DNA of 64,000 bases from Thermoplasmata archaeon (GTDB lineage Archaea > Thermoplasmatota > Thermoplasmata > RBG-16-68-12 > SOIM01): the NCBI GenBank assembly GCA_023140195.1, contig JAGLME010000009.1, forward strand, positions 1 through 64,000. The letters are read 5' to 3'. A program made the position numbers and the translations under genes. Positions 9,428 through 17,969 of the stretch are shown one piece after another. The stretch's first letter is position 1; every line of letters starts with the position of its first letter. The notes under the pieces were generated by a model that worked only from the letters and a program-made list of their open reading frames with translations, was not told where the DNA came from and made no database searches.

Positions 9428-10029
9428 ATGCCCCCCACCAGCAACCAAAACAGTACGCGAACTATCACATTGGCAGTATGCAAAGATTATCTCTGAGTCC
9501 GCGGGTATGGGGCAAGAAGAAATGGAGATTCGTAATCCACAGATTCAGGAAGCTTCGGGGGTAGGAGATTTTCTGGGTCGAAATCAGGGAATATGTCTAG
9601 GAGCACGAGAACAGGGACCTTTGCATCTTTTGCGGTAACAAAGGATCCTCAACCGTGGAACATTTGCTCCCTCAATCATTGAAGGGCCTTCGGGATGAGA
9701 AGAACGTTGTCTGGGTGTGTCAGAAGTGCAACTCTGCAAAGGGCGCGAGAAGACCCCGTGAATGGTACACCATCACGCAGGGTCTATGTGGAGCGAAATA
9801 CGGCGTTCCGAGGATCGCCGAAGGAAAGTATCTGAAGCTTGTGTACAGGATAGTTAGAGAAAAGGGGTTGCTTAATCTGTCTGTTCAGGACTTGAAGGCA
9901 CAGGTCTGTCCGAAATGTGACTTCGGGACGATGTGCGTCAATGAAGAGTCTATGGGCAATCCTTCCCCACCATGTTTGGATGGAGTAGTCACTTTTTGCT
10001 TGCGTGAGCTTGTTACTGAAGATCAGTAG
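9428..10029 (+). pseudogene. Broken HNH endonuclease gene
   Basis: The C-terminal part is clear: LCIFCGN (9619-9639), then VEHLLPQSLKG and NVVWVCQKCNSAKGARRP. These form a zinc-binding HNH nuclease domain with CxxC...CxxC and the EH...N core. The frame upstream of this domain is interrupted by TAG at 9562-9564 and 9598-9600. The sequence between the stops still reads as protein (EIFWVEIREYV, EHENRDLC). The best ribosome site, GAGGAGGGG before the ATG at 9428, opens another frame that ends after about 22 residues, so a frameshift near 9490 is also needed. A GTG at 9655 could start a truncated protein, but that loses the first CxxC. Decay of a former nuclease gene is the simplest reading. Confidence 0.6.
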
Positions 10030-10038
10030 TTAGAAAGG

Positions 10039-10064
10039 GTCGTACTTCAATATGGAGAGAGACA
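10039..10064. repeat. Palindromic hairpin of the GTCGTACTTC family
   Basis: GTCGTACTTC with a partial right arm GAGAGAGACAT, 10 bases after the HNH stop codon. It is a degenerate member of the same family as 11124-11148. Confidence 0.5.
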
Positions 10065-10284
10065 TTAGTGTCATCCTCTTCCCGCAATCCCAAGCAAGAC
10101 AAGTTATGAGATGGAGGAATTATCACATGAACATGAGATGCCTGCCGGTGGACAAGGACGTTTCGACGTTCTGCTCCCGTGCAATACCTCGTCATAGAGT
10201 GCGCTGGTTGTATCCGCCTTCGTTTCAGTAGAGGTGGAAAAGGATATTAACCGCAATAACATAGCTGAGGACGAGAGATAGGAC

Positions 10285-10419
10285 ATGATGGAAGACTACG
10301 ATGAAGATGAGGAAGAAATAGATCTTGCTGACATAGTCGGAGCAATTGCGATAGCACTCGCAATAGGAGCTGCAGCAGGCGCCATCATAGCGTTATTGTC
10401 ACGTGCGGGGAGAAGATGA
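10285..10419 (+). CDS. 44-residue single-pass membrane peptide
   Basis: The reading MMEDYDEDEEEIDLADIVGA continues into an alanine/glycine/isoleucine-rich membrane helix (residues 17-39) and ends in SRAGRR. The very acidic N-terminus and basic C-terminus give a strong charge asymmetry across the helix, which predicts the acidic end outside and the basic end inside. Its stop codon overlaps the ATG of the next gene by four bases (ATGA at 10416-10419), a hallmark of translational coupling, so the pair is probably functional together. The ribosome site is weak (GAGATAGG). No family is recognised. Confidence 0.6.
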   Translation: MMEDYDEDEEEIDLADIVGAIAIALAIGAAAGAIIALLSRAGRR

Positions 10420-11102
10420 ATTCGGGCACTGAGCAATCCAGAAAGAAGCTGATTGATCTGTACGACGAGGATGTTTTTGTGAAGCTAGTCTCTGAAGAAC
10501 TTCGGCGACATGGCGTCTCGGATGATTCAATCGGGAAGGCTGTCGACAGATTGAGAGACCCCGTTCTCAGAGAAGAGTTCATCAAGTCCGCATTGAAAGA
10601 AGCCCCAGATACGTATGCTCAGATTGCTGGCCTTTCTGCAGAAGTCGCGATCCTGAGAGACAAATGTAACGTTGCTGCTCGACTCTGTGGGGAAGAACCG
10701 ATATTCCACTCCAGTAGCGAAACGAATAGAATATCCGTTGAATTGACAAGACATGCAGTTGTCGATGAGCACTCCCTGCAACTGTTTGTCAATATGCTCT
10801 ACAAATACCTCGTGGAATCTGCAGACTATGGCCAACTACGCGAAAGGTCAGAGATTAAATCAGCGATTGAGAAGATTAACATCTATAGGCAAAGCTTTGC
10901 ACACATTTTTGACTTGAAAGGAGGTGGTGAAGGCACCAAACGTGCGTACAAAGACCTTGCCAAGGCGAACGAGGAATTCCTAGGACATCGTGTAGTAAGA
11001 AAGGATGAATATCCTCATCTGCAGATCAGGATACTTCAGCTGGCAAGAGATATGCTCGATAAGATATGTGAGAACTTCGAGGAGTGGGTCTCAACTTCGT
11101 GA
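10416..11102 (+). CDS. Candidate HEPN-domain protein
   Basis: 228 residues, helical throughout, no signal peptide. Near the C-terminal side, IEKINIYRQSFAHIFDLKGG carries an R-x4-H motif (R158-H163), the catalytic signature of HEPN ribonucleases. It is followed by a further helix region that ends ICENFEEW. The N-terminal 60 residues resemble a small helical bundle that could bind a partner. HEPN proteins often act as RNA-cleaving toxins or abortive-infection effectors. The overlap of four bases with the upstream membrane peptide suggests a coupled two-gene unit. The HEPN call rests on one motif and the helical context, so it is a hypothesis. A palindromic hairpin lies 22 bases after the stop. 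Confidence 0.45.
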   Translation: MNSGTEQSRKKLIDLYDEDVFVKLVSEELRRHGVSDDSIGKAVDRLRDPVLREEFIKSALKEAPDTYAQIAGLSAEVAILRDKCNVAARLCGEEPIFHSSSETNRISVELTRHAVVDEHSLQLFVNMLYKYLVESADYGQLRERSEIKSAIEKINIYRQSFAHIFDLKGGGEGTKRAYKDLAKANEEFLGHRVVRKDEYPHLQIRILQLARDMLDKICENFEEWVSTS

Positions 11103-11123
11103 AGTTAATTTCGTTTTGAAGAA

Positions 11124-11148
11124 GTCGTACTTCCCTATGAAGTACGAC
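11124..11148. repeat. Perfect GTCGTACTTC hairpin
   Basis: GTCGTACTTC (11124-11133) and GAAGTACGAC (11139-11148) form a perfect 10-bp stem around a CCTAT loop. It lies 22 bases after the stop of the HEPN candidate. It may act in 3'-end formation, or be a mobile palindrome of the dispersed family. Confidence 0.8.
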
Positions 11149-11409
11149 GAATCAGCTCCTTCGCAGATACGAGGAAACTAGCTCGAAAATCTAAAAACAG
11201 GGAGTCTTATACTCCTGGTCGAATCTCAGGAACAACAGATGGAGTTTGTTGGCAGGGATTATCGAATTGATGAATGATGACTATCAACGAACGATGTAGT
11301 ATTCTTTCTGGGAGGGGGAGGCTCAGTTGAGGCAGATGTTCAAGATGCCTTCTCACTCATCGATTCTTTCGAATGTGACAAGATTCAGGGTTCTATCTCG
11401 CAGGAGTTC

Positions 11410-11434
11410 CAGGGTTCGAATCCTCGCCTCCGCA
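11410..11434 (+). other. tRNA 3'-end remnant (T arm plus acceptor strand)
   Basis: CAGGG-TTCGAAT-CCTCG looks like a T arm (one mismatch, one G-T pair), followed by CCTCCGC and a discriminator A. CTC-GCAG-GAG just upstream (from about 11397) resembles the variable arm of a type II (Leu/Ser) tRNA. No matching acceptor 5' strand GCGGAGG and no normal D arm exist upstream, so this is not a working tRNA as read. A 3' tRNA fragment beside accessory genes is what integration at a tRNA leaves behind (att site). Confidence 0.4.
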
Positions 11435-11523
11435 TGCCCTCTAGAGAAGCTAGGCAAATGGACTGATAGACAAGTCAGATCGACCTAGTGGAAGTATGTT
11501 CTCGGAACCTAGCGATTTCGACC

Positions 11524-14500
11524 TCAATCTCGCTCGTACGTATTCGCCTTTCTGAAGCTCCAGAACTGAGCGATTAGACCAACAGCCAGTATACATGAAT
11601 CCACAACAGTCCCTAAGCCGAGCACCGGAGGTACTGAAAGCGCGCCCGTATACAACGAAATCAGCCCCGTGAGTGCCTCTGCCACCACAAATGGCAACAC
11701 GATCAGGATGCCCGTATACAACCTGTTTCTTGCCACTTGATCTTGCTTGGTTAATCTCAAGGGTCTTCTGTACGCTATCATCACTCCAGTTATTGCTAGA
11801 ATGACACAGAAAATCAGAGCAATCGTCGGCTTGAAGTTCTGCTCCTCACCCTCACCCCCATCAGGTGCTTCCGCATACGTTATCGTCGCATCAAAGGGAG
11901 AATCAACACTCCAAGCTCTGATGTCTTCCGTATGCCGTCGTGGCTCGCCAGATGCGTACTCGCTGAAGGTCAGTTGGTAGCCATTATCCGCCCACTCGCT
12001 CCAATTGGTGAAGACACCACTGTCATCATGCAACTGGCCGTCCAATGTATGGGCTACACTGACGGTATGAATGGAATCGGTACCCAATAGCGTGACCGCT
12101 GGCATGAACTGATGGGTGTAATTGACGGTCAAAGATAGGGCAGAATCCACAGTCCAAAGGTTTGCCTCTCCAGTATGATATCGCTCTCTGGCAGAGACCA
12201 TGAGCGTTTCATTGACACTCATCGTTGAATCCGCGTCAGCCCAGTCAGACCATGTGGCATAGGTCGTGGGATTGAATGAACTGCCTCTTTGGATGACCGC
12301 AACCGTCGCAGGATAGGACGATATCAGACCATTGACGGTTAGGTCCACTTTAAACTGATGGTAGTACTCAACAGTTGATGCCATTGACGAGCTCATGATC
12401 CATAAGGTCGTATCGATTGTGCTGTAGCGTTCTGTGCCTGACACCACGACAGTGTCAACGATGGTGAGAGTGCTTGAGTCATCGGTCCAGTCAGACCATG
12501 TGGCGTGGGTTGTGGGATTGCTTGTCGAACCGTATTGTACGAAGGTTATCGTCGCGGGATGTACCGACACCAACCCAATTGCAGTGATCGTTGACTTGTA
12601 TTGGTGGTGGTAATCGACCGTCCAAGTGCTCGCCGAGTTCACGATCCAGGAAGTTGCATCAATTGTGCTGTAACGTTCTGTGCCTGAAACTGCTATCACA
12701 TCTGTTATGCTCAACCCTGAGTCAGCATCGGTCCAATCCGACCAAGAAGTATGAGTCGTGGGATTGGACGGTGTGCTTCCTTGAACGATAGTGATCGCTG
12801 CAGGATAGGAAGGTATCAACCCATTGGTTGCCACGGTCACCTTGAATTGATGGTAATAGGTCACGGTCTCGGTAAAAGCGGAAGCTACACCATTCCAAGG
12901 TGGAACACCAAAGTCCGCATAGGTGTGCCATCTTTCGGTAGTCGTACTTCCTGAGGTGTCAGCGTCAAATGACAAGGATGTACCCTCATCGCACCAGTCG
13001 CTCCACGAGTTGAATATGCCAGGATCATTGCTACTGCCACCACCCTCGAAGTGATGTGCTGTCACGCTGTGTGTTGTGTCCGTTCCAACGAGGGCGATTG
13101 AGGGTTTGTATTGATGGTAGTATGCCACAGTTTCCACAAATGGTGAGGTCACTGAAACCCAAGGAGCAGCTGTGAAGTTCACATATGTATGCCATCTCTC
13201 TGTTACACTGCTACCGACAGCATCAACATCCAAGGATAATGAAGTTCCATTATCGCACCAGTCACTCCATGTATCGAAAACACCAGCATCATTCTCCGGA
13301 AGACCATCCTTTGTGTGATGCACCGTCACTGTATGCATTATGTCCAGTCCTATCAAAGTGACGGACGGCCTGTATTGTGTTCTATAGAAGGCTGTGATCA
13401 CCGTGTCTGTAATCCCAACAGTGATGTCGTGGGTTTGGGCACCCCCGTCATCCCAGTAGTCGAAGATGTAGCGTGTATCGGTACCTTGAAACTCAGGAGA
13501 GTTGACGGATATGTTATGAACCTCCCCTGGCGCCCAGTTGAAGACCACTGGTGCGGTATATTGAACACCGTCGACAATGACATACCCCTGCAACGGCGAT
13601 TTGGTGATGGTGTAGTTGACCGGAGGAAGCGGTTCTGTGTACGTTATGGTTGCGTTGAATGCCGAGTCAATGGTGAAATTCCTGATATCAGTAGTACATC
13701 TTGTTGGCGTTCCCGTTGTGCAATCGTCGAATGTCAGAGCTGAGCCGTTGTCCGCCCAGTCGCTCCAAGAACTGAAGACGTTGGTGTCATCATGTGGCAG
13801 TCCGTCCAGTGTATGGACTACGTTGACCGTGTGGATGGAATCAGTGCCTATGAGCGTGACTGCTGGCATGAACTGATGAGTGTAGTTGACGGTCAAAGAC
13901 AGGGCAGAATTGACAGTCCATGAGACTGTGTCCGTTGTATGATATTGCTCTCTTGGTGATACGGCCACAGTATCAACAATGCTCAGAGTAGTTGAACCGT
14001 CGGCCCAATCAGACCATGTTGTGAAGGTCGTTGGATTGAATGTAATACCTCCCTGAATGACGGTGATCGTCGCAGGATGGGATGAGATCAATCCATTCAC
14101 TGTTATATTCACGTTATACTGATGATGATATGTCACAGTTTCCGTGAAGGCAGATGTCACTCCACTCCAAGGCGAAATGCCGAAGTCCGTGTAGGTGTGC
14201 CATCTTTCGATAGATGTGCTACCTGATGTATCGCTATCGAAGGACAGGGAAGTGCCCTCATCGCTCCAATCACTCCATGAGTTGAATGTGCCAAGATCAT
14301 CGTGAGCTGTGCCACCTTCTGTATGATATGCAGTCACGTTGTGTGTCGCGTCCGTGCCAGCAAGAGTGATCGTGGGCTTGTATTGATGATAGTACGTCAC
14401 AGTCTCGGCAAAGGGTGATACTACGGAAGTCCAGGGAGAGATCGCAAAGTCAGAATATGTATGCCATCTTTCAGTTGCAGTGCTGCCAGCGCCATCCACA

Positions 14501-16848
14501 TCCATTGACAATGAAGTTCCATTATCGCACCAATCGCTCCATAGGTCGAAGATGCCAGGATCATTGTCCGGAAGGCCATCCCTTGTGTGGTACACCGTCA
14601 CTGTATGCGTTGGGTCTAGTCCTATCAAGGTGATGGTAGGTCTGTATTGTGTTCTGTAGAAGGCCGTGATCACCGTGTCTGCAATCCCAACAATGATGTC
14701 GTGGGTCTGGGCACCCCCGTCATCCCAATAGTCGAAGATGAAACGTGAATCAGGACCCTGGTTCTCGGGGGAATTGACGGATATGGTGTGGGTAGAACCC
14801 TGCTGTAGACCTAGAATCGCAGGTGCAGGGTAATCCACCCCATCAATCGTGACATTGCCTTGGACAGGGCTCTTTGTAACGGTATAGGTCGTGTAGGCGC
14901 ATTGGAGCTTCACGATTATCTCTCTACTCTGATCCATGAAGGGTTCAGGGTCAGCATATGCAACACATCCATCTCTGCTGACTGTGATATTGTGGGGCGT
15001 GTAGAAGACCTTCTCACCTGGATCCTCACCGTCGTTATCGCCGTTGGTGTCATTTTGATAGTATTCAGTGCTTACAATCCATCTGGCATAGCCGTCTGGA
15101 CTTGTGGCACCACTGAAGACAGGATCATCGTTGAGATCTCTTACTTCCACATCTGCACCTGTGACTGGCTTGTTGTTGATGTCAATCACCTTCACGTGCG
15201 CAAACCACTTGACGGTGAGATTTGAAATGAGGTCTTCCCAAAACATGACCTTCGTCTTGTTGAATGTGGTGTTGAGTGCGGTTGCGTTTGAGCGTGGCCC
15301 CACCTTGAAATCTACGTTCGAGTTGTCTGAGACTGTGCTGTTGACAACTGTAGCATTGGGCGTATAATACCAGAAATGTATGCCCAGCTCGTTCCCTGAG
15401 ATTGTACAGTTTTCGACCCAGAGGTTCGGTGATTTCCCGGCCAATATGCCTTCATGCCCGCTCATGGATATGTTAGTGTTCAGAATTTGAGTATCAGATG
15501 TATCAAAAGCCTCGACACCATCGTTTCCATTCCCGATTATGTGACTGTCTCTGACAACTGTGCCGTGAGAATACTCAATGGTCAATCCAGAATACCTGTT
15601 TTGTGATATTGTCAATCCTGCGATTTCTGTGTTTGAAGAGAAAGTGAGGCGCATGCCCTCCCTGTTACTTGTGATAGTACTGTCAATGAAGGTGATGTTG
15701 TTGGAATGCCTGACTGAGATACCCACCTGATTGTTTGTGGAGGCGGTAGTGTTCGCTATTGTGTTTTGTGAGGAGAACCCGACCAACATACCGATCGAAC
15801 CATTGGACACATTTTGATTCTCCACCCTTACACCGGTGCAATTGACGAGGATTACCTCTCCAGCCCCCAGAGGTATAGTTCCTTCAGTCCTGTCCTTCCA
15901 GTAGTAAACGGGTCTCCCATTCACATTGTTTGTCGTGTCAATGGTGTGAGTGTTCCACTGTTCAAGCACCCAGCCATAAATTGCTATCCCAGTAGCAACC
16001 ATTGAGTTATTGGTAAGGGTGTGGTTGGTGGCATACATGAACACAATTCCCAAATTGGAGCCCAAAACTATGTTGTTGGCGATGGTATTTTTGTTGGATT
16101 CCCCGAGGTAGATGCCAAATTCCCCATTGTTCGAGGAGACCTCGTTGTCGGATATCGTATTGCTGTTGGATTGAGAGAGATAGATGCCCCTTTGGTTGTC
16201 CAATAAAGTGTTGTTGGCAATTGTGTTGCCCTTGGAGCGATCTAAGTAGATGCCTTCCCAGTTGTCGAAGGCGATGTTGTTGGTGATCGTGTTGTTGTTG
16301 GATTCTTCCAGAAATATACCAGACGGCATGTCTGGGAGGCGCCCTTGAACAGTGTTGTTCTCGACCGTATTGTTGACAGAACGATCGAGATAGATGCCAT
16401 AGTAGTTGTACCAGACGGAGTTGCTAGCGACCGTAACGTTGCTTGAGCGAAGCAGATAGATGCCCTTTTCATTGTTGAAGACGACTACGTTCTCAACCAC
16501 TCCGTTTGAGACACCATTGAGACAGATGCCGGGAATGGAAAAGCTACCATTGGCTATGGACGAATCACGAATCACGAAGTGGGCCGTCGTGCCTACTATC
16601 AAAATGCCTGTGAAGGTGGAAGCTTCGATCTCCCACCCCTCTATGATGTATGGATCGGATGGCGTTCCACTTCCCCCAGTGACACCATTTGCAGGAGTAA
16701 ACTCCGCATTTCCAGTGATGTGTATGGTACTGTGAGGAGTGTAAGCGGAAACCTCTTCTGGAACCTCAACAAGAGATGCGAAGAGGGTCGCACTCAACAA
16801 AACCACGAGGATTGCAGCCGGCAACCTTCCCTTCAAGATCACTCTCAT
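11524..16848 (-). CDS. Giant NosD-type beta-helix protein with WSDW repeats and membrane anchor
   Basis: 1774 residues from the second ATG. GGAGGG is 7 bases before 16848 but only 1 before the ATG at 16854, so 16848 is preferred. After a signal peptide (to about 38) comes the INGNAxFTxANG-like opening TPHSTIHITGNAEFTPANG, then many PbH1 beta-helix repeats (NNTIxNN) typical of NosD/CASH proteins to about residue 530. The middle holds tandem modules of about 60 residues: ten with WSDW or WSEW and two with YWDDGGAQTH, arranged as two similar blocks. The C-terminus has three hydrophobic segments and ends in the cytosol. The repeats are similar at DNA level too (about 12.1-14.8 kb). An adhesive or envelope role is inferred. 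Confidence 0.85.
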   Translation of the reverse strand: MRVILKGRLPAAILVVLLSATLFASLVEVPEEVSAYTPHSTIHITGNAEFTPANGVTGGSGTPSDPYIIEGWEIEASTFTGILIVGTTAHFVIRDSSIANGSFSIPGICLNGVSNGVVENVVVFNNEKGIYLLRSSNVTVASNSVWYNYYGIYLDRSVNNTVENNTVQGRLPDMPSGIFLEESNNNTITNNIAFDNWEGIYLDRSKGNTIANNTLLDNQRGIYLSQSNSNTISDNEVSSNNGEFGIYLGESNKNTIANNIVLGSNLGIVFMYATNHTLTNNSMVATGIAIYGWVLEQWNTHTIDTTNNVNGRPVYYWKDRTEGTIPLGAGEVILVNCTGVRVENQNVSNGSIGMLVGFSSQNTIANTTASTNNQVGISVRHSNNITFIDSTITSNREGMRLTFSSNTEIAGLTISQNRYSGLTIEYSHGTVVRDSHIIGNGNDGVEAFDTSDTQILNTNISMSGHEGILAGKSPNLWVENCTISGNELGIHFWYYTPNATVVNSTVSDNSNVDFKVGPRSNATALNTTFNKTKVMFWEDLISNLTVKWFAHVKVIDINNKPVTGADVEVRDLNDDPVFSGATSPDGYARWIVSTEYYQNDTNGDNDGEDPGEKVFYTPHNITVSRDGCVAYADPEPFMDQSREIIVKLQCAYTTYTVTKSPVQGNVTIDGVDYPAPAILGLQQGSTHTISVNSPENQGPDSRFIFDYWDDGGAQTHDIIVGIADTVITAFYRTQYRPTITLIGLDPTHTVTVYHTRDGLPDNDPGIFDLWSDWCDNGTSLSMDVDGAGSTATERWHTYSDFAISPWTSVVSPFAETVTYYHQYKPTITLAGTDATHNVTAYHTEGGTAHDDLGTFNSWSDWSDEGTSLSFDSDTSGSTSIERWHTYTDFGISPWSGVTSAFTETVTYHHQYNVNITVNGLISSHPATITVIQGGITFNPTTFTTWSDWADGSTTLSIVDTVAVSPREQYHTTDTVSWTVNSALSLTVNYTHQFMPAVTLIGTDSIHTVNVVHTLDGLPHDDTNVFSSWSDWADNGSALTFDDCTTGTPTRCTTDIRNFTIDSAFNATITYTEPLPPVNYTITKSPLQGYVIVDGVQYTAPVVFNWAPGEVHNISVNSPEFQGTDTRYIFDYWDDGGAQTHDITVGITDTVITAFYRTQYRPSVTLIGLDIMHTVTVHHTKDGLPENDAGVFDTWSDWCDNGTSLSLDVDAVGSSVTERWHTYVNFTAAPWVSVTSPFVETVAYYHQYKPSIALVGTDTTHSVTAHHFEGGGSSNDPGIFNSWSDWCDEGTSLSFDADTSGSTTTERWHTYADFGVPPWNGVASAFTETVTYYHQFKVTVATNGLIPSYPAAITIVQGSTPSNPTTHTSWSDWTDADSGLSITDVIAVSGTERYSTIDATSWIVNSASTWTVDYHHQYKSTITAIGLVSVHPATITFVQYGSTSNPTTHATWSDWTDDSSTLTIVDTVVVSGTERYSTIDTTLWIMSSSMASTVEYYHQFKVDLTVNGLISSYPATVAVIQRGSSFNPTTYATWSDWADADSTMSVNETLMVSARERYHTGEANLWTVDSALSLTVNYTHQFMPAVTLLGTDSIHTVSVAHTLDGQLHDDSGVFTNWSEWADNGYQLTFSEYASGEPRRHTEDIRAWSVDSPFDATITYAEAPDGGEGEEQNFKPTIALIFCVILAITGVMIAYRRPLRLTKQDQVARNRLYTGILIVLPFVVAEALTGLISLYTGALSVPPVLGLGTVVDSCILAVGLIAQFWSFRKANTYERD

Positions 16849-16905
16849 TAACATTCCCTCCTATACGCTGCTATTCTGCCCACGATTACAGCCTCCGAAT
16901 CAAAG

Positions 16906-16926
16906 AGCGATATATCGCTATATAAG
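16906..16926 (-). promoter_or_regulatory. TATA box with adjoining 14-bp palindrome
   Basis: On the minus strand CTTATATAG (16918-16926) is a TATA box about 70 bases before the surface-protein start. AGCGATATATCGCT (16906-16919) is a perfect palindrome overlapping its edge and could bind a dimeric regulator. Confidence 0.5.
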
Positions 16927-17198
16927 TGTTTTCCAGCGCCCAGTGTCTATCCTTGTCTGTGAGAATGTCATAACAATATGTGGGAAGAAGCATCACCACG
17001 CTCTTTATTTGCCAAGGGCCAAAACGATAGATGAGTCCCTGATAATCAGGAGTTTAGGCGCACCTGTGCCAATGAGAGGAGGAAACAATTGCTGGAATCT
17101 CGGAATCGTCTCATAATCTCGAAGATCTTCTCCGCATGCTCTCTGGTTCTTAGCACTGGCAGAATCATAGAATGAATGAGAAAGAAGGAGATTTGAGG

Positions 17199-17274
17199 AA
17201 ATGTCTTGGTTCATTATCAAGTGCGACTACACTCGGTATATCTTGTGTATTGCACCGAAGCAGAAGACTTGTCA
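17199..17274 (+). repeat. Left inverted repeat flanking the ars cassette
   Basis: 76 bases that match the reverse complement of 19174-19249 at about 64 positions. Unbroken matches include CATTATCAAGTGCGACT and CACTCGGTATATCTTGTGT. The pair encloses arsR and acr3. Confidence 0.85.
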
Positions 17275-17567
17275 AGGAGGACCTAGATCGTCAAACACGA
17301 CGTTTCCTGAAGGTCAATTCTCTATTCATCAATTGACTTCAATCGACAACCCTTATCAAGTCATGGAAGCATGTAGACCCTTTCCTGTCTGGCTCCAAAG
17401 TCACGCATCACAATGATTGGAACACGATCCTGTCTGAGGGGACCCGAGATTGGAGTTGGAGGATGATTAACTGGCAGCGACTGTCGCCACTTTGACATCA
17501 TCCACTGCGTTCTGGGCAAGATGAAGAATCAGAAGCGACAACGGGGTTCCCATTGGAATACTCATTT

Positions 17568-17586
17568 ATTGCACAATAAGTGCAAT
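17568..17586. promoter_or_regulatory. Inverted repeat ATTGCAC-N5-GTGCAAT upstream of arsR
   Basis: Perfect 7-bp arms with a 5-base spacer (AATAA), about 55 bases upstream of the arsR TATA box. It could be an operator or an activator site. Confidence 0.4.
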
Positions 17587-17617
17587 CTGTCATTCCCTCC
17601 CTAAACGATTGCCAGAA

Positions 17618-17659
17618 ACATTCATATGAACACACACACATATAAATACACATTCATAT
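17618..17659 (+). promoter_or_regulatory. arsR promoter with flanking direct repeats
   Basis: TATAAATA (17641-17648) places the transcript start near 17670, almost at the ATG of 17673. The box is flanked by two copies of ACATTCATAT (17618-17627 and 17650-17659), 32 bases apart, and the first forms TTCATATGAA. Sites straddling the TATA box are well placed for repression by ArsR itself. Confidence 0.5.
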
Positions 17660-17672
17660 TATGTCATCTCAG

Positions 17673-17969
17673 ATGAACGAAGACAGCTTCCTGAAATGCA
17701 TAGTCGACTCAAACCGCAGAAGGATACTGATGTTCGTTGGGCAGGGTGAGAAATGCGTTACCGAGCTAGTAGAACTTACAGGAATGGAGCAATCTCTTGT
17801 TTCCCACCACCTGAGGTCTCTGCGAGACTGCGGTCTTGTGAGGAGCAGACGTCATGGTAAGAAAATCCTGTACAACACATCGTCGTCAGATATTGTCGAT
17901 CTCTTGTCTCGAATAAGAGAGGTAGCTGACTCAGTCAAGGAGTTGGCAGAAGGTCGGGAATGTGTGTAG
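17673..17969 (+). CDS. arsR: ArsR-family winged-helix repressor
   Basis: 98 residues from the ATG at 17673. The upstream ATG at 17661 is in frame but lies before the expected transcript start. The core CIVDSNRRRILMFVGQ, then VTELVELTGMEQSLVSHHLRSLRDCGLVRSRRHGKKILYN, is a standard ArsR winged helix with the recognition helix QSLVSHHLRSLR. It has several cysteines (including one near the C-terminus in ECV), but not the classical ELCVCDL arsenic-sensing motif, so the metal site may differ. The acr3 gene overlaps its end, so the two form an operon in which ArsR should repress both until arsenite binds. Confidence 0.9.
   Translation: MNEDSFLKCIVDSNRRRILMFVGQGEKCVTELVELTGMEQSLVSHHLRSLRDCGLVRSRRHGKKILYNTSSSDIVDLLSRIREVADSVKELAEGRECV

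Larger units (their letters stand above)
11103..11523. other. Intergenic region with hairpin and tRNA-like remnant
   Basis: 420 bases without a protein gene. It holds the perfect hairpin at 11124-11148 and the tRNA 3'-end remnant at 11410-11434. The region faces the 3' ends of the HEPN candidate and of the 1774-residue surface protein. Confidence 0.6.
16855..17660. other. Intergenic region between divergent genes
   Basis: About 800 bases. Besides the promoter and palindrome at 16906-16926 and the left inverted repeat of the ars cassette (17199-17274), no convincing gene is present. The 71-residue frames at 17005-17220 and 17201-17416 lack ribosome sites and cross the repeat. Confidence 0.55.

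Noticed and set aside
11329-11434. Complete intron-containing tRNA-Leu (CAA) using AGATG-TTCAAG and TATCT as anticodon arm
   Set aside because: The anticodon stem can be drawn, but the D arm is too short and the acceptor stem has two mismatches at its end. Only the 3' part is supported.
17005-17416. Two 71-residue frames between the beta-helix gene and arsR
   Set aside because: No ribosome sites, no motifs, and both cross or touch the left inverted repeat of the ars cassette.
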